Shown here in pieces: positions 51,780 through 60,462 of a DNA stretch of 64,000 nt; the stretch's first letter is position 1; each line of letters opens with the position of its first letter. The position numbers and the translations under genes are program-made. The stretch is from Chitinophagaceae bacterium (GTDB lineage Bacteria > Bacteroidota > Bacteroidia > Chitinophagales > Chitinophagaceae): NCBI GenBank assembly GCA_016786885.1, contig JAEUVO010000085.1, positions 1 through 64,000 of the forward strand. The letters run 5' to 3'. The notes beneath the pieces were generated by a model. It saw only the letters and a list, made by a program, of their open reading frames with translations. It did not search any database and had not been told where the DNA came from.

Positions 51780-53345
51780 ATGAATGTATTAGTAAAAGTA
51801 TTTACGCTGACAATCATGATTACCCCCGCCAGCTATTTATCAGCACAGTTCTTCATAAATCCTAAAGAGCCTTTTGCTCCCGGCCAGCGACAGGCCAGCG
51901 TAACTATTGATCTAAAAGGAGTAGCTGTCAGCCAGTTTAGATCAAGTATTGTTTATGGTACTGATTCTTTAGCAGTAAAAAATGCTTTTGATATAAGCAA
52001 AAGAGATCCTTCAAAGTACTATGAAACTCCTGCAACGCTTAAAGATATCGGAGGAGGAAAGGCTGAAGCTATTGTCATTTTTCCACATAGCGGGAACCCT
52101 GCTAATAGCAGGGGTAAGATTTTCTCTAAGGGTACTAAAGTATTTTATGCCTGGACAAGAACCAATCGTCCGGCCGGTTTTACTGAAGACCTGACATTGA
52201 ATAGCCCGGTGTATAGTTTTATCATGCCACGACCACTTACGATCGCTTACCTGGGTGACTCATATGCTTCAGGTGAAGGTGGCAAAGGAAGTGGCAACTG
52301 GATGTATGAACCTTGTCACAGATCGGCGAACAGTGGCGGAGAATTGGCCATAAAGAAACTAAAGCAGGAGAGAAAAGACTTTGAAATAGACTACACTAAT
52401 ACTACATGCAGTGGTGCTCGTTTACTTGATTACTTTGCTGAAGCACAAAAGGTAGAACCCGGGAAAACACCAGTAAAGCAAGGTATCCAGGTTGATTTAG
52501 TGATTAACTGGCTAAACTCTAAAAACTATGATGGTATTGATATATTGCTTGCTGATGGAGGAGGTAACGATATTGGGTTTGGTAATATTGTTTCAGGAGG
52601 CCTGCTGTCTTTTTTCAGTGATTTAAGTGAAAATGAGCAGCTCCGGAATGATGTACAACGGGAACTAAACCGTTTGCCTGAGTCATATAACCTGTTCAAG
52701 AATTACATTGAGTCAAAAACCACAGTGGGTCGTTATATCTGGTTCAATTACCCGAATCCAATGACCGGAAATCCTCTTTCTGGGGGAGGTTATGATGCTA
52801 ATCTCTGTAAGCAAAATCATCTGAGGGCTGCAAATCCAGCTGATTGTTGGGGACCATTAGAAAATAATATTGACAATAATGAGTGGAAATATGTTCATGA
52901 TAATGTGTTTTTAAAATTAAATCAAAGGGCAGCTGAAGCAGCTGCGACACACGGCTGGGATTTTGTAGATATAGCTGACAATGCTTTGAGGAAAGGGATT
53001 TGTAATTGTGAAGGATATTTCAACACAGTTGGCCAGTCAATGTTGCGCCAGGGAGATGTTTACGGAACTATGCATCCTAATGTAACCGGCTTCAGGGAAA
53101 TATACCGGGATGCTCTATATAATCAACTGATAAATTCCGTTTCAAAGTTTCATAAAGATTTTAAGGAAGATGCAAAGGACAGAGCAATAGAAGCGGCTAA
53201 AGCCAAAGCCAGGGCTAAAGCTGTAATGCAGAGTAACACTTCCAGGCTATCACTCCTAATATCAGAGCAGAACAAGTTTTGGATAGACATGAAGAATAAA
53301 CTGAAGCCTGTTGATTCAAAACAGTTAAAGACAATAAATCAATAA
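51780..53345 (+). CDS. Exported SGNH/GDSL-like hydrolase
   Basis: 521 residues. After a signal peptide comes a beta-rich region (about 25-150), then the SGNH fold with block I AYLGDSYASGEGG (catalytic Ser161), block III-like DGGGNDIGFG (Asn263) and block V YGTMHPNVTGF (likely His432). Several cysteines (CHRS, CSG, NLCKQ, DCWG, CNCEG) suit an exported enzyme. The C-terminal 70 residues are a charged helix rich in Lys and Ala. The fold occurs in lipases, esterases and acetylhydrolases; the GDSYASGEG form resembles actinobacterial secreted lipases. It is followed at 38 bp by the cytolysin-like gene, so lipid or sterol-ester targets are tempting but not shown. Confidence 0.85.
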   Translation: MNVLVKVFTLTIMITPASYLSAQFFINPKEPFAPGQRQASVTIDLKGVAVSQFRSSIVYGTDSLAVKNAFDISKRDPSKYYETPATLKDIGGGKAEAIVIFPHSGNPANSRGKIFSKGTKVFYAWTRTNRPAGFTEDLTLNSPVYSFIMPRPLTIAYLGDSYASGEGGKGSGNWMYEPCHRSANSGGELAIKKLKQERKDFEIDYTNTTCSGARLLDYFAEAQKVEPGKTPVKQGIQVDLVINWLNSKNYDGIDILLADGGGNDIGFGNIVSGGLLSFFSDLSENEQLRNDVQRELNRLPESYNLFKNYIESKTTVGRYIWFNYPNPMTGNPLSGGGYDANLCKQNHLRAANPADCWGPLENNIDNNEWKYVHDNVFLKLNQRAAEAAATHGWDFVDIADNALRKGICNCEGYFNTVGQSMLRQGDVYGTMHPNVTGFREIYRDALYNQLINSVSKFHKDFKEDAKDRAIEAAKAKARAKAVMQSNTSRLSLLISEQNKFWIDMKNKLKPVDSKQLKTINQ

Positions 53346-53383
53346 ATAACAAAATATGTGTATAAAACTTTAAAATATTAGAT

Positions 53384-55306
53384 ATGAAATACGCTAAACA
53401 ACCGTCAGGTTTTATAATACTTCTTCCGTTTTTATTCCTTTTGCTGTCATTGACTGCACTTGGACAGCCACAACCAGGACTAAAAATCAATCAACCCCCG
53501 GTGTTAAAGACCAATCAAATCCCGGTTTTCAAAACATTCATACCAATTTCAACATTTAATAAAAGTATAAGCCCCAAGTACATCGAATCGACTAAAAAGT
53601 TTTTGAAAACAAATCCAAAATCGAACCTTTCTACGAACACTGGCGCCACTCCTAAAATAACTGTGGCTCTAAACAAAGGAGGAGTTGAAGGAAGTGCTCC
53701 TTCTCAAACTACAAGCACCGAGCCGGCAAGAACAGGTGATTATACCTGTATAACAAGAAACGTGAATGAAAAAACCGATTATTTTCGTCAGCCTTTATTT
53801 TCACAGGGGGATGTTATTTACCCGGGAGCCTTATTCAACGCTGCGTTACTTATTAATAACCAGATGGGTTATTACTCGGTTCCGGCATCTTATCAAAGGC
53901 AACCCTATCGTATTTCGGCTAATTTGTTTACAATGACAGGCACACCGCAGAACCCAACTGAAATGATCGGGGATAATGAAGATTACTCGCTGGCATCATA
54001 CAGAAATGCATTAAGCACAATATTAAACAGAAATGCACAGGCCAATCCACCTGTAGAAGCCTTTATAGAATACATACAGGCAACCACAAGAGAAGAAGTT
54101 GCTATTAAACTTGGCTATAATTTCAGCGCCAATATTCCGGCAGAGATTTCTGCATTAATTGCAGGGGTACCTGTTGGGGTTAATGCAAATGTAAGTGTGG
54201 GTACAATTGCCAGTCAAGTCAATGAGAAATCGAGGATTATCTTGAAAGTAAACTACAATTTCTTTTCTGTCAATGCTTCTCCTACCAATGATGATTCAAA
54301 GAAGTTTCTTAGCCCCCAACCCGGTATAGATATCCCAACCAATGTTGTTTTTGTTTCAAGTGTGTTGTATGGCACCACTGGGTATGTCTATTTTGAATCA
54401 GATAAATCAGCTTCGGAATTGCAGGCAACCATTGAGGAAACTATAGGAGTGGCAGGACCTTTGAATCAAGGCAGTGCATCACTAAGTATCAATGCTGAGA
54501 CCCGTGCAAAATTTTCATCTACCGTTACCAAAATGGTAGCTTTTGGGAAAGGGCTGGGACTTCCCCCCGGATCTTCAATGCCTGTTGCCAGTCTTGATAA
54601 TCTTCTCAACCTGATCGGCAATCTTCGTTCATGGGGAGCAAGTAACCAGGGAAGCCCAATAGCATACACTATGAATTTTTTGAACGATGGTGTACAGGCG
54701 CTGGTTTCCTATTCCACGCAGTTCCCTAACAAAGTATGCACACAAACTCCTTTAACAGACCTCTTGTTTGATGTAGACCTTGAATTGGATCATATCGTAG
54801 TAAACAATGTGAGGGATCTTGATGGTACAGAAGACCTTTATGGGCAGATCGATTTTACAAATCTCAAAGCTGGCGGGAAAACTGTTACAAGCAATATTAC
54901 TTTCTTCTCAAAAAGTGAGGACAATGCTAATTCAAATAACTACCGCAATGGAAATGCGCCAATTGACAAAAGATTTAACCTTATAAAAAACCTCACATTT
55001 GATGAGTTGAGAAATATTGAACTCACAGCAGGAGGAAAACTATATGACGATGAAGGGATATTCGGTTCCCGAGTGTTTAAGTGTAATGACTGCTCTTCTT
55101 TCTCGGGAGATTATGGTACAAGAGAGCTAAAGTTTATTGAATTAAGTATTACCCAAACCTCTATAAATACTTTGGCTAATAATGGGAATTTCCAGAATAT
55201 TAAATTCGGGGATGATAATTTCTTTGAGCTGAATTTCTATGAGAGCAACAATAAAAATGATGGCTGGGTAAAATTTATGTGGAAAGTCTGGGTGAAACCT
55301 CACTAA
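53384..55306 (+). CDS. Cholesterol-dependent-cytolysin-like (thiol-activated cytolysin family) protein
   Basis: 640 residues with a signal peptide (to about 28) and a disordered Pro/Asn/Lys-rich linker (29-115). The core (about 118-450) follows the thiol-activated cytolysin plan: QGDVIYPGALFNAALLINN (about 141-159), a segment like the family's SQVNEKSRIILKVNYNFFSV (278-295), the very characteristic VFVSSVLYGTTGYVYFES (322-339) and SPIAYTMNFLNDG (424-436). Such proteins form large pores in sterol membranes. The usual Trp-rich undecapeptide of domain 4 is absent; residues 455-640 are a different beta-rich domain (VDLELDHIVVNN, YGQIDFTNLKAGG, VFKCNDCSSFSG). This fits the CDC-like proteins described in other Bacteroidota such as Elizabethkingia. 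Pore formation and target are inferred. Confidence 0.8.
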   Translation: MKYAKQPSGFIILLPFLFLLLSLTALGQPQPGLKINQPPVLKTNQIPVFKTFIPISTFNKSISPKYIESTKKFLKTNPKSNLSTNTGATPKITVALNKGGVEGSAPSQTTSTEPARTGDYTCITRNVNEKTDYFRQPLFSQGDVIYPGALFNAALLINNQMGYYSVPASYQRQPYRISANLFTMTGTPQNPTEMIGDNEDYSLASYRNALSTILNRNAQANPPVEAFIEYIQATTREEVAIKLGYNFSANIPAEISALIAGVPVGVNANVSVGTIASQVNEKSRIILKVNYNFFSVNASPTNDDSKKFLSPQPGIDIPTNVVFVSSVLYGTTGYVYFESDKSASELQATIEETIGVAGPLNQGSASLSINAETRAKFSSTVTKMVAFGKGLGLPPGSSMPVASLDNLLNLIGNLRSWGASNQGSPIAYTMNFLNDGVQALVSYSTQFPNKVCTQTPLTDLLFDVDLELDHIVVNNVRDLDGTEDLYGQIDFTNLKAGGKTVTSNITFFSKSEDNANSNNYRNGNAPIDKRFNLIKNLTFDELRNIELTAGGKLYDDEGIFGSRVFKCNDCSSFSGDYGTRELKFIELSITQTSINTLANNGNFQNIKFGDDNFFELNFYESNNKNDGWVKFMWKVWVKPH

Positions 55307-55312
55307 TATCTT

Positions 55313-55346
55313 AAAGGCTGCATTATTTCTTAATAATGCAGCCTTT
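55313..55346. terminator. Strong bidirectional terminator between the cytolysin-like and TerC genes
   Basis: AAAGGCTGCATTATT and AATAATGCAGCCTTT form a perfect 15-bp stem around TCTT. It lies 6 bp after one stop codon and 29 bp from the convergent one. Confidence 0.88.
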
Positions 55347-55375
55347 AATAATTTCTTACACAATGCCTGCAAGAA

Positions 55376-56167
55376 TTAATTATCCTCTTTCTTCAGCACC
55401 AGCTCATTCAGTTCTACGACATGAGCTCTCTTTTTAGCTGCCCTGCTCCGCATGGTCATATTCAGCATTTCTACCACAAATGAAAAAGCCATTCCGAAAT
55501 AAATGTAATTTTTGAGATGTAATGCATGCGCAGCTTCACTATCCCATCCTTCAATAATCAAGCTTAATCCGATCATCACCAGGAATGATAAAGCCAGCAT
55601 TTTCAAAGTAGGATGCTTATGAATAAAACCTGATATGGAAGGACTGAACAAAAACATGATCGTCATAGCAATCACAACTGCTGCAATCATAATCTCTACA
55701 TATTTGGCGGTACCACCTGCAGTAATAATACTGTCGAATGAAAAAACAGCATCAATTAATATGATCTGACCGATAGCCTGCCCGAATGAAAGAGGTTTTT
55801 TATTTTTTAATGCTTCATTCGGATCCTCACCTTCCAGCTTGTGATGGATCTCCATCACGGATTTATAGATTAGAAATAATCCACCTGCCAGCATTACAAT
55901 ACTTGCAAGGTCAAATCCTTTTCCGCTAATGGAGAAAACAGCTTTTCCCTTTTGTGCTAATAACCAGCCAAGTCCCATCAACAAAAGACTGCGCATTATT
56001 ATACCTGTCACCATCCAGAAACGCCTGGCTCTTTTTTGTTCTTTAATACCTTTTAACCGGTTAAGGATAATACTGACAAAGATCACATTGTCTATACCAA
56101 GTACTACTTCAAGTATGACTAAGACAAAAAAACTTATCAGGCTTTCACTGGTAAATAAATGCTCCAT
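55376..56167 (-). CDS. TerC family integral membrane protein
   Basis: 263 residues with about seven transmembrane helices. Conserved family acidic residues are seen in LEVVLGIDNVIF, LIDAVFSFDSIITA and FGMAFSFVVEMLNM. TerC/Alx proteins are linked to metal-ion (often manganese) efflux and, historically, tellurite resistance; recent work ties them to metal loading of exported proteins. Which applies here is unknown. It lies 6 bp downstream of pyrD on the same strand and is likely co-transcribed. Confidence 0.9.
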   Translation of the reverse strand: MEHLFTSESLISFFVLVILEVVLGIDNVIFVSIILNRLKGIKEQKRARRFWMVTGIIMRSLLLMGLGWLLAQKGKAVFSISGKGFDLASIVMLAGGLFLIYKSVMEIHHKLEGEDPNEALKNKKPLSFGQAIGQIILIDAVFSFDSIITAGGTAKYVEIMIAAVVIAMTIMFLFSPSISGFIHKHPTLKMLALSFLVMIGLSLIIEGWDSEAAHALHLKNYIYFGMAFSFVVEMLNMTMRSRAAKKRAHVVELNELVLKKEDN

Positions 56168-56173
56168 TATTTG

Positions 56174-57214
56174 TTACTTGTATAATGATTTACAAATTTG
56201 TTTGACAATACCCGGTCCTTCATAGATAAAACCAGTCCATACCTGCACCAGGGATGCACCGGCATCTAATTTTTCTTTTGCATCTGCAGCTGAAAAAATC
56301 CCCCCTGATGCAATAATGGGGATGGATCCATTTGTTTTTTTCGAAATATAGTTTACTATTTCAGTGCTTCTATTCTTCAATGGCCATCCGCTAAGTCCGC
56401 CGGCTCCTATAGTGGTGATTTTTGCATTATTGGTTATAAGGCCATCCCTGCTGATTGTGGTATTTGTTGCTACCAGCCCATCCAGTTTAATTTCCAGTGC
56501 CAGGTCTATTACATCATCAATCTGTTCCTGTGTAAGGTCTGGTGCAATCTTCAGCAATATTGGTTTCGCTTTTGCTTTCCCATTATTGATCATTTGCAGG
56601 TGCATCAGAATTTTGCGGAGTGATTCTTTTTCCTGCAGTTCTCTTAACCCGGGTGTATTAGGGGAACTTACATTCACCACAAAGTAATCAACAAAAGGAT
56701 GTAATTCTTTAAAGCAAATTTCATAGTCTTTCCAGGCATCCTCATTAGGTGTTACTTTGTTTTTCCCGATGTTACCTCCAATAATCAAACGGGAGTTCCC
56801 GTTTTTCTCCTTCCACTCCTTTAAACGCATGGCTATTTTCTTCACACCATCATTGTTAAATCCCATCCTGTTGATAAGGGCTTTGTCTTTTGGTAAGCGA
56901 AACAATCTTGGCTTATCATTACCAGCCTGTGGCAATGGTGTTACAGTTCCAATTTCTACAAAACCAAATCCAAGGCATTCCAATTCACGCAAATACAGGG
57001 CATTTTTATCAAACCCGGCTCCCAGGCCAACAGGGTTCTGAAACTCGAGATGAAATATCCCGGTTGTTAATTCAGCATCCCGGCTTGAGAAAATACCAGA
57101 AAGCATTTTCCGGCTAAGACCAGTACTGCACAGGAACCGAAAAGCATTCATAGAAAAATGATGTACCCCTTCCGGAGAAAAGCAAAAAAGAATACTCCTC
57201 AATAATTTATACAT
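56174..57214 (-). CDS. pyrD: Quinone-dependent dihydroorotate dehydrogenase (class 2)
   Basis: 346 residues. An N-terminal amphipathic helix region (YKLLRSILFCFSPEGVHHF) is typical of the membrane-attached class 2. The FMN barrel has VGLGAGFDKNA, INRMGFNNDG, the catalytic-serine loop VVNVSSPNTPGLREL, ILLKIAPDLT, LVATNTT, and IPIIASGGI. It oxidises dihydroorotate to orotate and passes electrons to quinone in pyrimidine synthesis. ATG 57214 is chosen because an upstream in-frame start at 57313 adds a segment without family similarity, and a near -7 box (TATCTTCG, 57223-57230) lies between. Confidence 0.95.
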   Translation of the reverse strand: MYKLLRSILFCFSPEGVHHFSMNAFRFLCSTGLSRKMLSGIFSSRDAELTTGIFHLEFQNPVGLGAGFDKNALYLRELECLGFGFVEIGTVTPLPQAGNDKPRLFRLPKDKALINRMGFNNDGVKKIAMRLKEWKEKNGNSRLIIGGNIGKNKVTPNEDAWKDYEICFKELHPFVDYFVVNVSSPNTPGLRELQEKESLRKILMHLQMINNGKAKAKPILLKIAPDLTQEQIDDVIDLALEIKLDGLVATNTTISRDGLITNNAKITTIGAGGLSGWPLKNRSTEIVNYISKKTNGSIPIIASGGIFSAADAKEKLDAGASLVQVWTGFIYEGPGIVKQICKSLYK

Positions 57215-57334
57215 AGCAGGTGCGAAGATAAATGAAGTTTTGGGCCAGTTTTGGTAAGAACCACAAGTCTCTTTATTTTTGATATAGAAAGTTGCATAAA
57301 CAACTAAAAACAATTTGTAGTTTCAGGTTCCTGC

Positions 57335-57395
57335 TTTGTAGTTAAGTGTTTAAACAGACACAGAACTACTGTAAATAAGCGACCACAACTACAAA
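57335..57395. promoter_or_regulatory. Inverted repeat between pyrD and the thiolase gene
   Basis: TTTGTAGTT (57335-57343) and AACTACAAA (57387-57395) are perfect inverted copies; a further TTTGTAGTTT occurs at 57314-57323. They lie in the divergent promoter region. Operator function is a guess. Confidence 0.3.
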
Positions 57396-57425
57396 CCTCA
57401 AACTAAAAACTATAAACTTTTTCAC

Positions 57426-58601
57426 ATGCAGGAAGCATACATTGTTGCAGGCTATCGTACAGCAGTTGGAAAAGCTAAGCGAGGTGGGTTCCGGTTCACA
57501 AGGCCCGATGATCTGGCTATTACAGTTATTAAAGGGCTATTATCATCAGTACCACAATTAGAAGCCAAGAGAGTGGATGATGTAATAGTAGGGAATGCGG
57601 TACCGGAAGCAGAGCAAGGGCTGCAGGTGGGGCGAATTATTGCTGCAAGAGCACTTAGTTTTGATGTGCCGGGAATGACGGTTAATCGTTATTGTGCATC
57701 AGGGTTAGAAACAATTGCCATTGCAACAGCCAAGATCAGGATGGGTATGGCGGATTGTATTGTGGCTGGCGGTACTGAAAGTATGAGTATGGTACCAACG
57801 GCTGGATGGAAAACTGTTCCGGCTTATTCAATTGCCAAAGAGGAGCCGGATTATTACTTAAGTATGGGGCTGACTGCTGAAGCAGTAGCAAAAGAATATA
57901 ATATAAGCAGAGAAGCACAAGATGAATTTTCTTATAACTCACATCAAAAATCAATAGCTGCCATCAAGGCCGGTCATTTTAAACCGGGTATTCTCCCTGT
58001 AAGCGTAGAGGAAATTTATCTTGATGCAAAAGGGAAAAAGCAAAAAAGAAATTATGTGGTAGATACGGACGAAGGACCCAGAGCTGATACTTCGGTGGAA
58101 GCACTTGCAAAATTGAAACCTGCCTTTGCAGCTAATGGTGTCGTTACTGCTGGTAACTCTTCTCAAACTTCTGATGGCGCTGCATTTGTAATTGTAATGG
58201 GTGAAAAGATGATGAATGAACTTGGGTTGAAACCTATAGGGAGATTAGTAAGCACAGCTGTAGCAGGAGTTCATCCCAGAATTATGGGTATTGGTCCGGT
58301 GGCTGCTATTCCCAAAGCATTGAAGCAGGTGGGTATGAATCTTTCACAAATTGATCTAATCGAATTGAATGAAGCATTTGCTTCGCAAGCCCTGGCAGTT
58401 ATTCGTGAAGCTGGTTTAGACCCTTCCAAAGTCAATATCAATGGTGGTGCCATTGCTTTAGGTCACCCTTTAGGTTGTACCGGATGCAAACTCACTATAC
58501 AGAACCTGCATGATATGAAACGGTTAAACAAAAAATACGGGATGGTGACAGCCTGTGTAGGAGGAGGACAGGGTATCGCAGGTGTCATCGAAAACCTGTA
58601 A
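57426..58601 (+). CDS. Acetyl-CoA C-acyltransferase (thiolase)
   Basis: 391 residues. Nucleophile Cys90 lies in VNRYCASGLE, His347 in ALGHPLGCTG and the second catalytic Cys377 in TACVGGGQGIA; the substrate loop GNSSQTSDGAAF is present. All the marks of a functional degradative (FadA) or biosynthetic thiolase are there. The opening TAVGKAKRGGFRFTRPDDL is more like the FadA/AcaA beta-oxidation type. No partner (FadB) is in the window. It ends with a clear terminator. Confidence 0.93.
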   Translation: MQEAYIVAGYRTAVGKAKRGGFRFTRPDDLAITVIKGLLSSVPQLEAKRVDDVIVGNAVPEAEQGLQVGRIIAARALSFDVPGMTVNRYCASGLETIAIATAKIRMGMADCIVAGGTESMSMVPTAGWKTVPAYSIAKEEPDYYLSMGLTAEAVAKEYNISREAQDEFSYNSHQKSIAAIKAGHFKPGILPVSVEEIYLDAKGKKQKRNYVVDTDEGPRADTSVEALAKLKPAFAANGVVTAGNSSQTSDGAAFVIVMGEKMMNELGLKPIGRLVSTAVAGVHPRIMGIGPVAAIPKALKQVGMNLSQIDLIELNEAFASQALAVIREAGLDPSKVNINGGAIALGHPLGCTGCKLTIQNLHDMKRLNKKYGMVTACVGGGQGIAGVIENL

Positions 58602-58621
58602 AGTGTTCTATAAAATAGTAG

Positions 58622-58651
58622 AGCTGGTTGAAGTACTCAACCAGCTTTTTT
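58622..58651 (+). terminator. Rho-independent terminator after the thiolase gene
   Basis: AGCTGGTTGA and TCAACCAGCT form a perfect 10-bp stem with a 5-nt loop and a T run. Confidence 0.9.
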
Positions 58652-58693
58652 AATATTATAAAAAACCGTTGGTTATTTTACTATTGCAAATGA

Positions 58694-58727
58694 AAGGATT
58701 GTATACAAATTTTGTTAAGCAATCCTT
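58694..58727. repeat. Inverted repeat upstream of the DUF1800 gene
   Basis: AAGGATTG (58694-58701) and CAATCCTT (58720-58727) are perfect inverted copies 18 nt apart, about 55 nt before the start at 58782. It could be a leader hairpin or an operator. Confidence 0.4.
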
Positions 58728-58781
58728 AAACCTATTTGTACCTTTAAAGTCGTATATCATCCCTGAACCAAAATTATCGCC

Positions 58782-60443
58782 ATGGATAGAAGAGACTTCC
58801 TTACTGCCCGTAAAAGAAAAAAGGCAACTACAACTTCTCAGCCTTTTCGTACCAATTCAGGCATAAATACTTATACCGGCCCCTGGACAGAACATGAAAT
58901 CGTTCATTTGCTTAAGCGAACCATGTTTGGCGCTAAAAAAGCAGACATAAATTATTTCAGAAGTCTCAGTATGAGCCAGGCTGTAGATGAGTTGTTGACC
59001 CCAACAGTGCCTCAACCAACTCCGCCAGTAAAAGAGTATGCAACATCCGGGAATGCTACTACTCCGGATACAAATATTGTTCAGGGAACAACCTGGGTCA
59101 ATGATATTAACAGTGACGGAACAGTTCAGTCACAACGCAGGGCTTCTTATAAGAAATGGTGGACCGGTGTAATGATAACTCAGGACAGAAGTATCAGGGA
59201 AAAATTGATCATGTTTTGGGTTGATCATTTTGGTAACGAGTCAACAGAAGTGGGAAATGCCAACTGGATGTACAAGCAACACAGCCTCATCCGTCAGTAT
59301 GCATTGGGAAACTTTAAGAATCTTGTACGGGATATAACCAAAGATGTAGCCATGCTTCGCTATTTAAACGGTTACCTGAATAATAAAAATGCACCTGATG
59401 AAAACTATGCAAGGGAATTATTTGAATTATTTACAATCGGCAAAGGACCAGGATCACAATACACCGAAAATGATGTAAAGGAAGCTGCAAAAGTCCTCAC
59501 AGGCTGGCAGATTAACGGTGCCACATACACTTCGGTATTTAATATCAACCGGCATACCACTACCAATAAAACCTTTTCTTCGTTTTTTAATAATACTGTT
59601 ATTATTGGCAGAACCGGTGCCACTGCAGGTGATCTTGAACTGGACGATCTTCTCAATATGACTTTTGCCCAGCAGGAAGTAGCCAAATTTTTAGTAAGAA
59701 AAATTTACCGCTGGTTTGTTTATTATACTATAGATGCCGGTACTGAATCAAACGTAATTGAGCCGTTGGCAGATATTTTCAGAGCGAATAATTACGAGAT
59801 TAAGCCTTTGTTAGCCGCTTTGTTTAAAAGTGAACACTTCTACGATATGCTCAACAGAGGTTGTCTTATCAAGACACCCTCAGACCAGGTGCTTGGTTCT
59901 TTAAGAGAAATGAATGTACAATTCAGGCCGGATACAGATTGGGATACCAACTATGGCTTATGGAACACTTTCTACTCATGGATGGTAAATATGGGGCAAA
60001 ATCCGCATGATCCCCCTAATGTTTCTGGTATGCCTGCTTACTACCAGGAACCGAGTTTCCATGAAATATGGATCAATTCCGACTCGTTACCAAAACGAAA
60101 CCAGTTCACTGATACAATGATCAATAGCGGTTATGCAAGAAATGGTTTCAGGGTACAGTTCAACTGTGTCGCATTTGCGCAAGGATTAAGTAATCCGGGT
60201 AATCCTAATGATCTGATAGAGGAAGCGCTGCGAATATTTTTCAGAAATGATTTGTCTGTACAATCAAAAGCCCAGATAAAGACTCAAATATTGCTGACAG
60301 GTCAGCAATGGGATTATTACTGGACGAATGCCTGGGCAGCCTATGAGGCCAGCCCGACGACGGCCAATTTTAATACAGTGAACACCAGGTTGAAATCATT
60401 GTTTCAGTACTTTTTTAATTTATCAGAGTATCAGTTAGCATAA
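58782..60443 (+). CDS. DUF1800 domain protein
   Basis: 553 residues. Family features include VHLLKRTMFGAKKADINYF, WWTGVMITQDRSIREKLIMFWVDHF, NAPDENYARELFELFTIGKG and ENDVKEAAKVLTGWQ. It opens with the twin-arginine-like RRDFLTARKRKK, but no hydrophobic stretch follows, so its own export signal seems missing or degenerate. DUF1800 and DUF1501 genes occur side by side in many bacteria and are taken to act together at the envelope; no reaction is known. The DUF1501 gene follows after 19 bp. Confidence 0.88.
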   Translation: MDRRDFLTARKRKKATTTSQPFRTNSGINTYTGPWTEHEIVHLLKRTMFGAKKADINYFRSLSMSQAVDELLTPTVPQPTPPVKEYATSGNATTPDTNIVQGTTWVNDINSDGTVQSQRRASYKKWWTGVMITQDRSIREKLIMFWVDHFGNESTEVGNANWMYKQHSLIRQYALGNFKNLVRDITKDVAMLRYLNGYLNNKNAPDENYARELFELFTIGKGPGSQYTENDVKEAAKVLTGWQINGATYTSVFNINRHTTTNKTFSSFFNNTVIIGRTGATAGDLELDDLLNMTFAQQEVAKFLVRKIYRWFVYYTIDAGTESNVIEPLADIFRANNYEIKPLLAALFKSEHFYDMLNRGCLIKTPSDQVLGSLREMNVQFRPDTDWDTNYGLWNTFYSWMVNMGQNPHDPPNVSGMPAYYQEPSFHEIWINSDSLPKRNQFTDTMINSGYARNGFRVQFNCVAFAQGLSNPGNPNDLIEEALRIFFRNDLSVQSKAQIKTQILLTGQQWDYYWTNAWAAYEASPTTANFNTVNTRLKSLFQYFFNLSEYQLA

Positions 60444-60462
60444 GCATTCATTTCATATTTAA

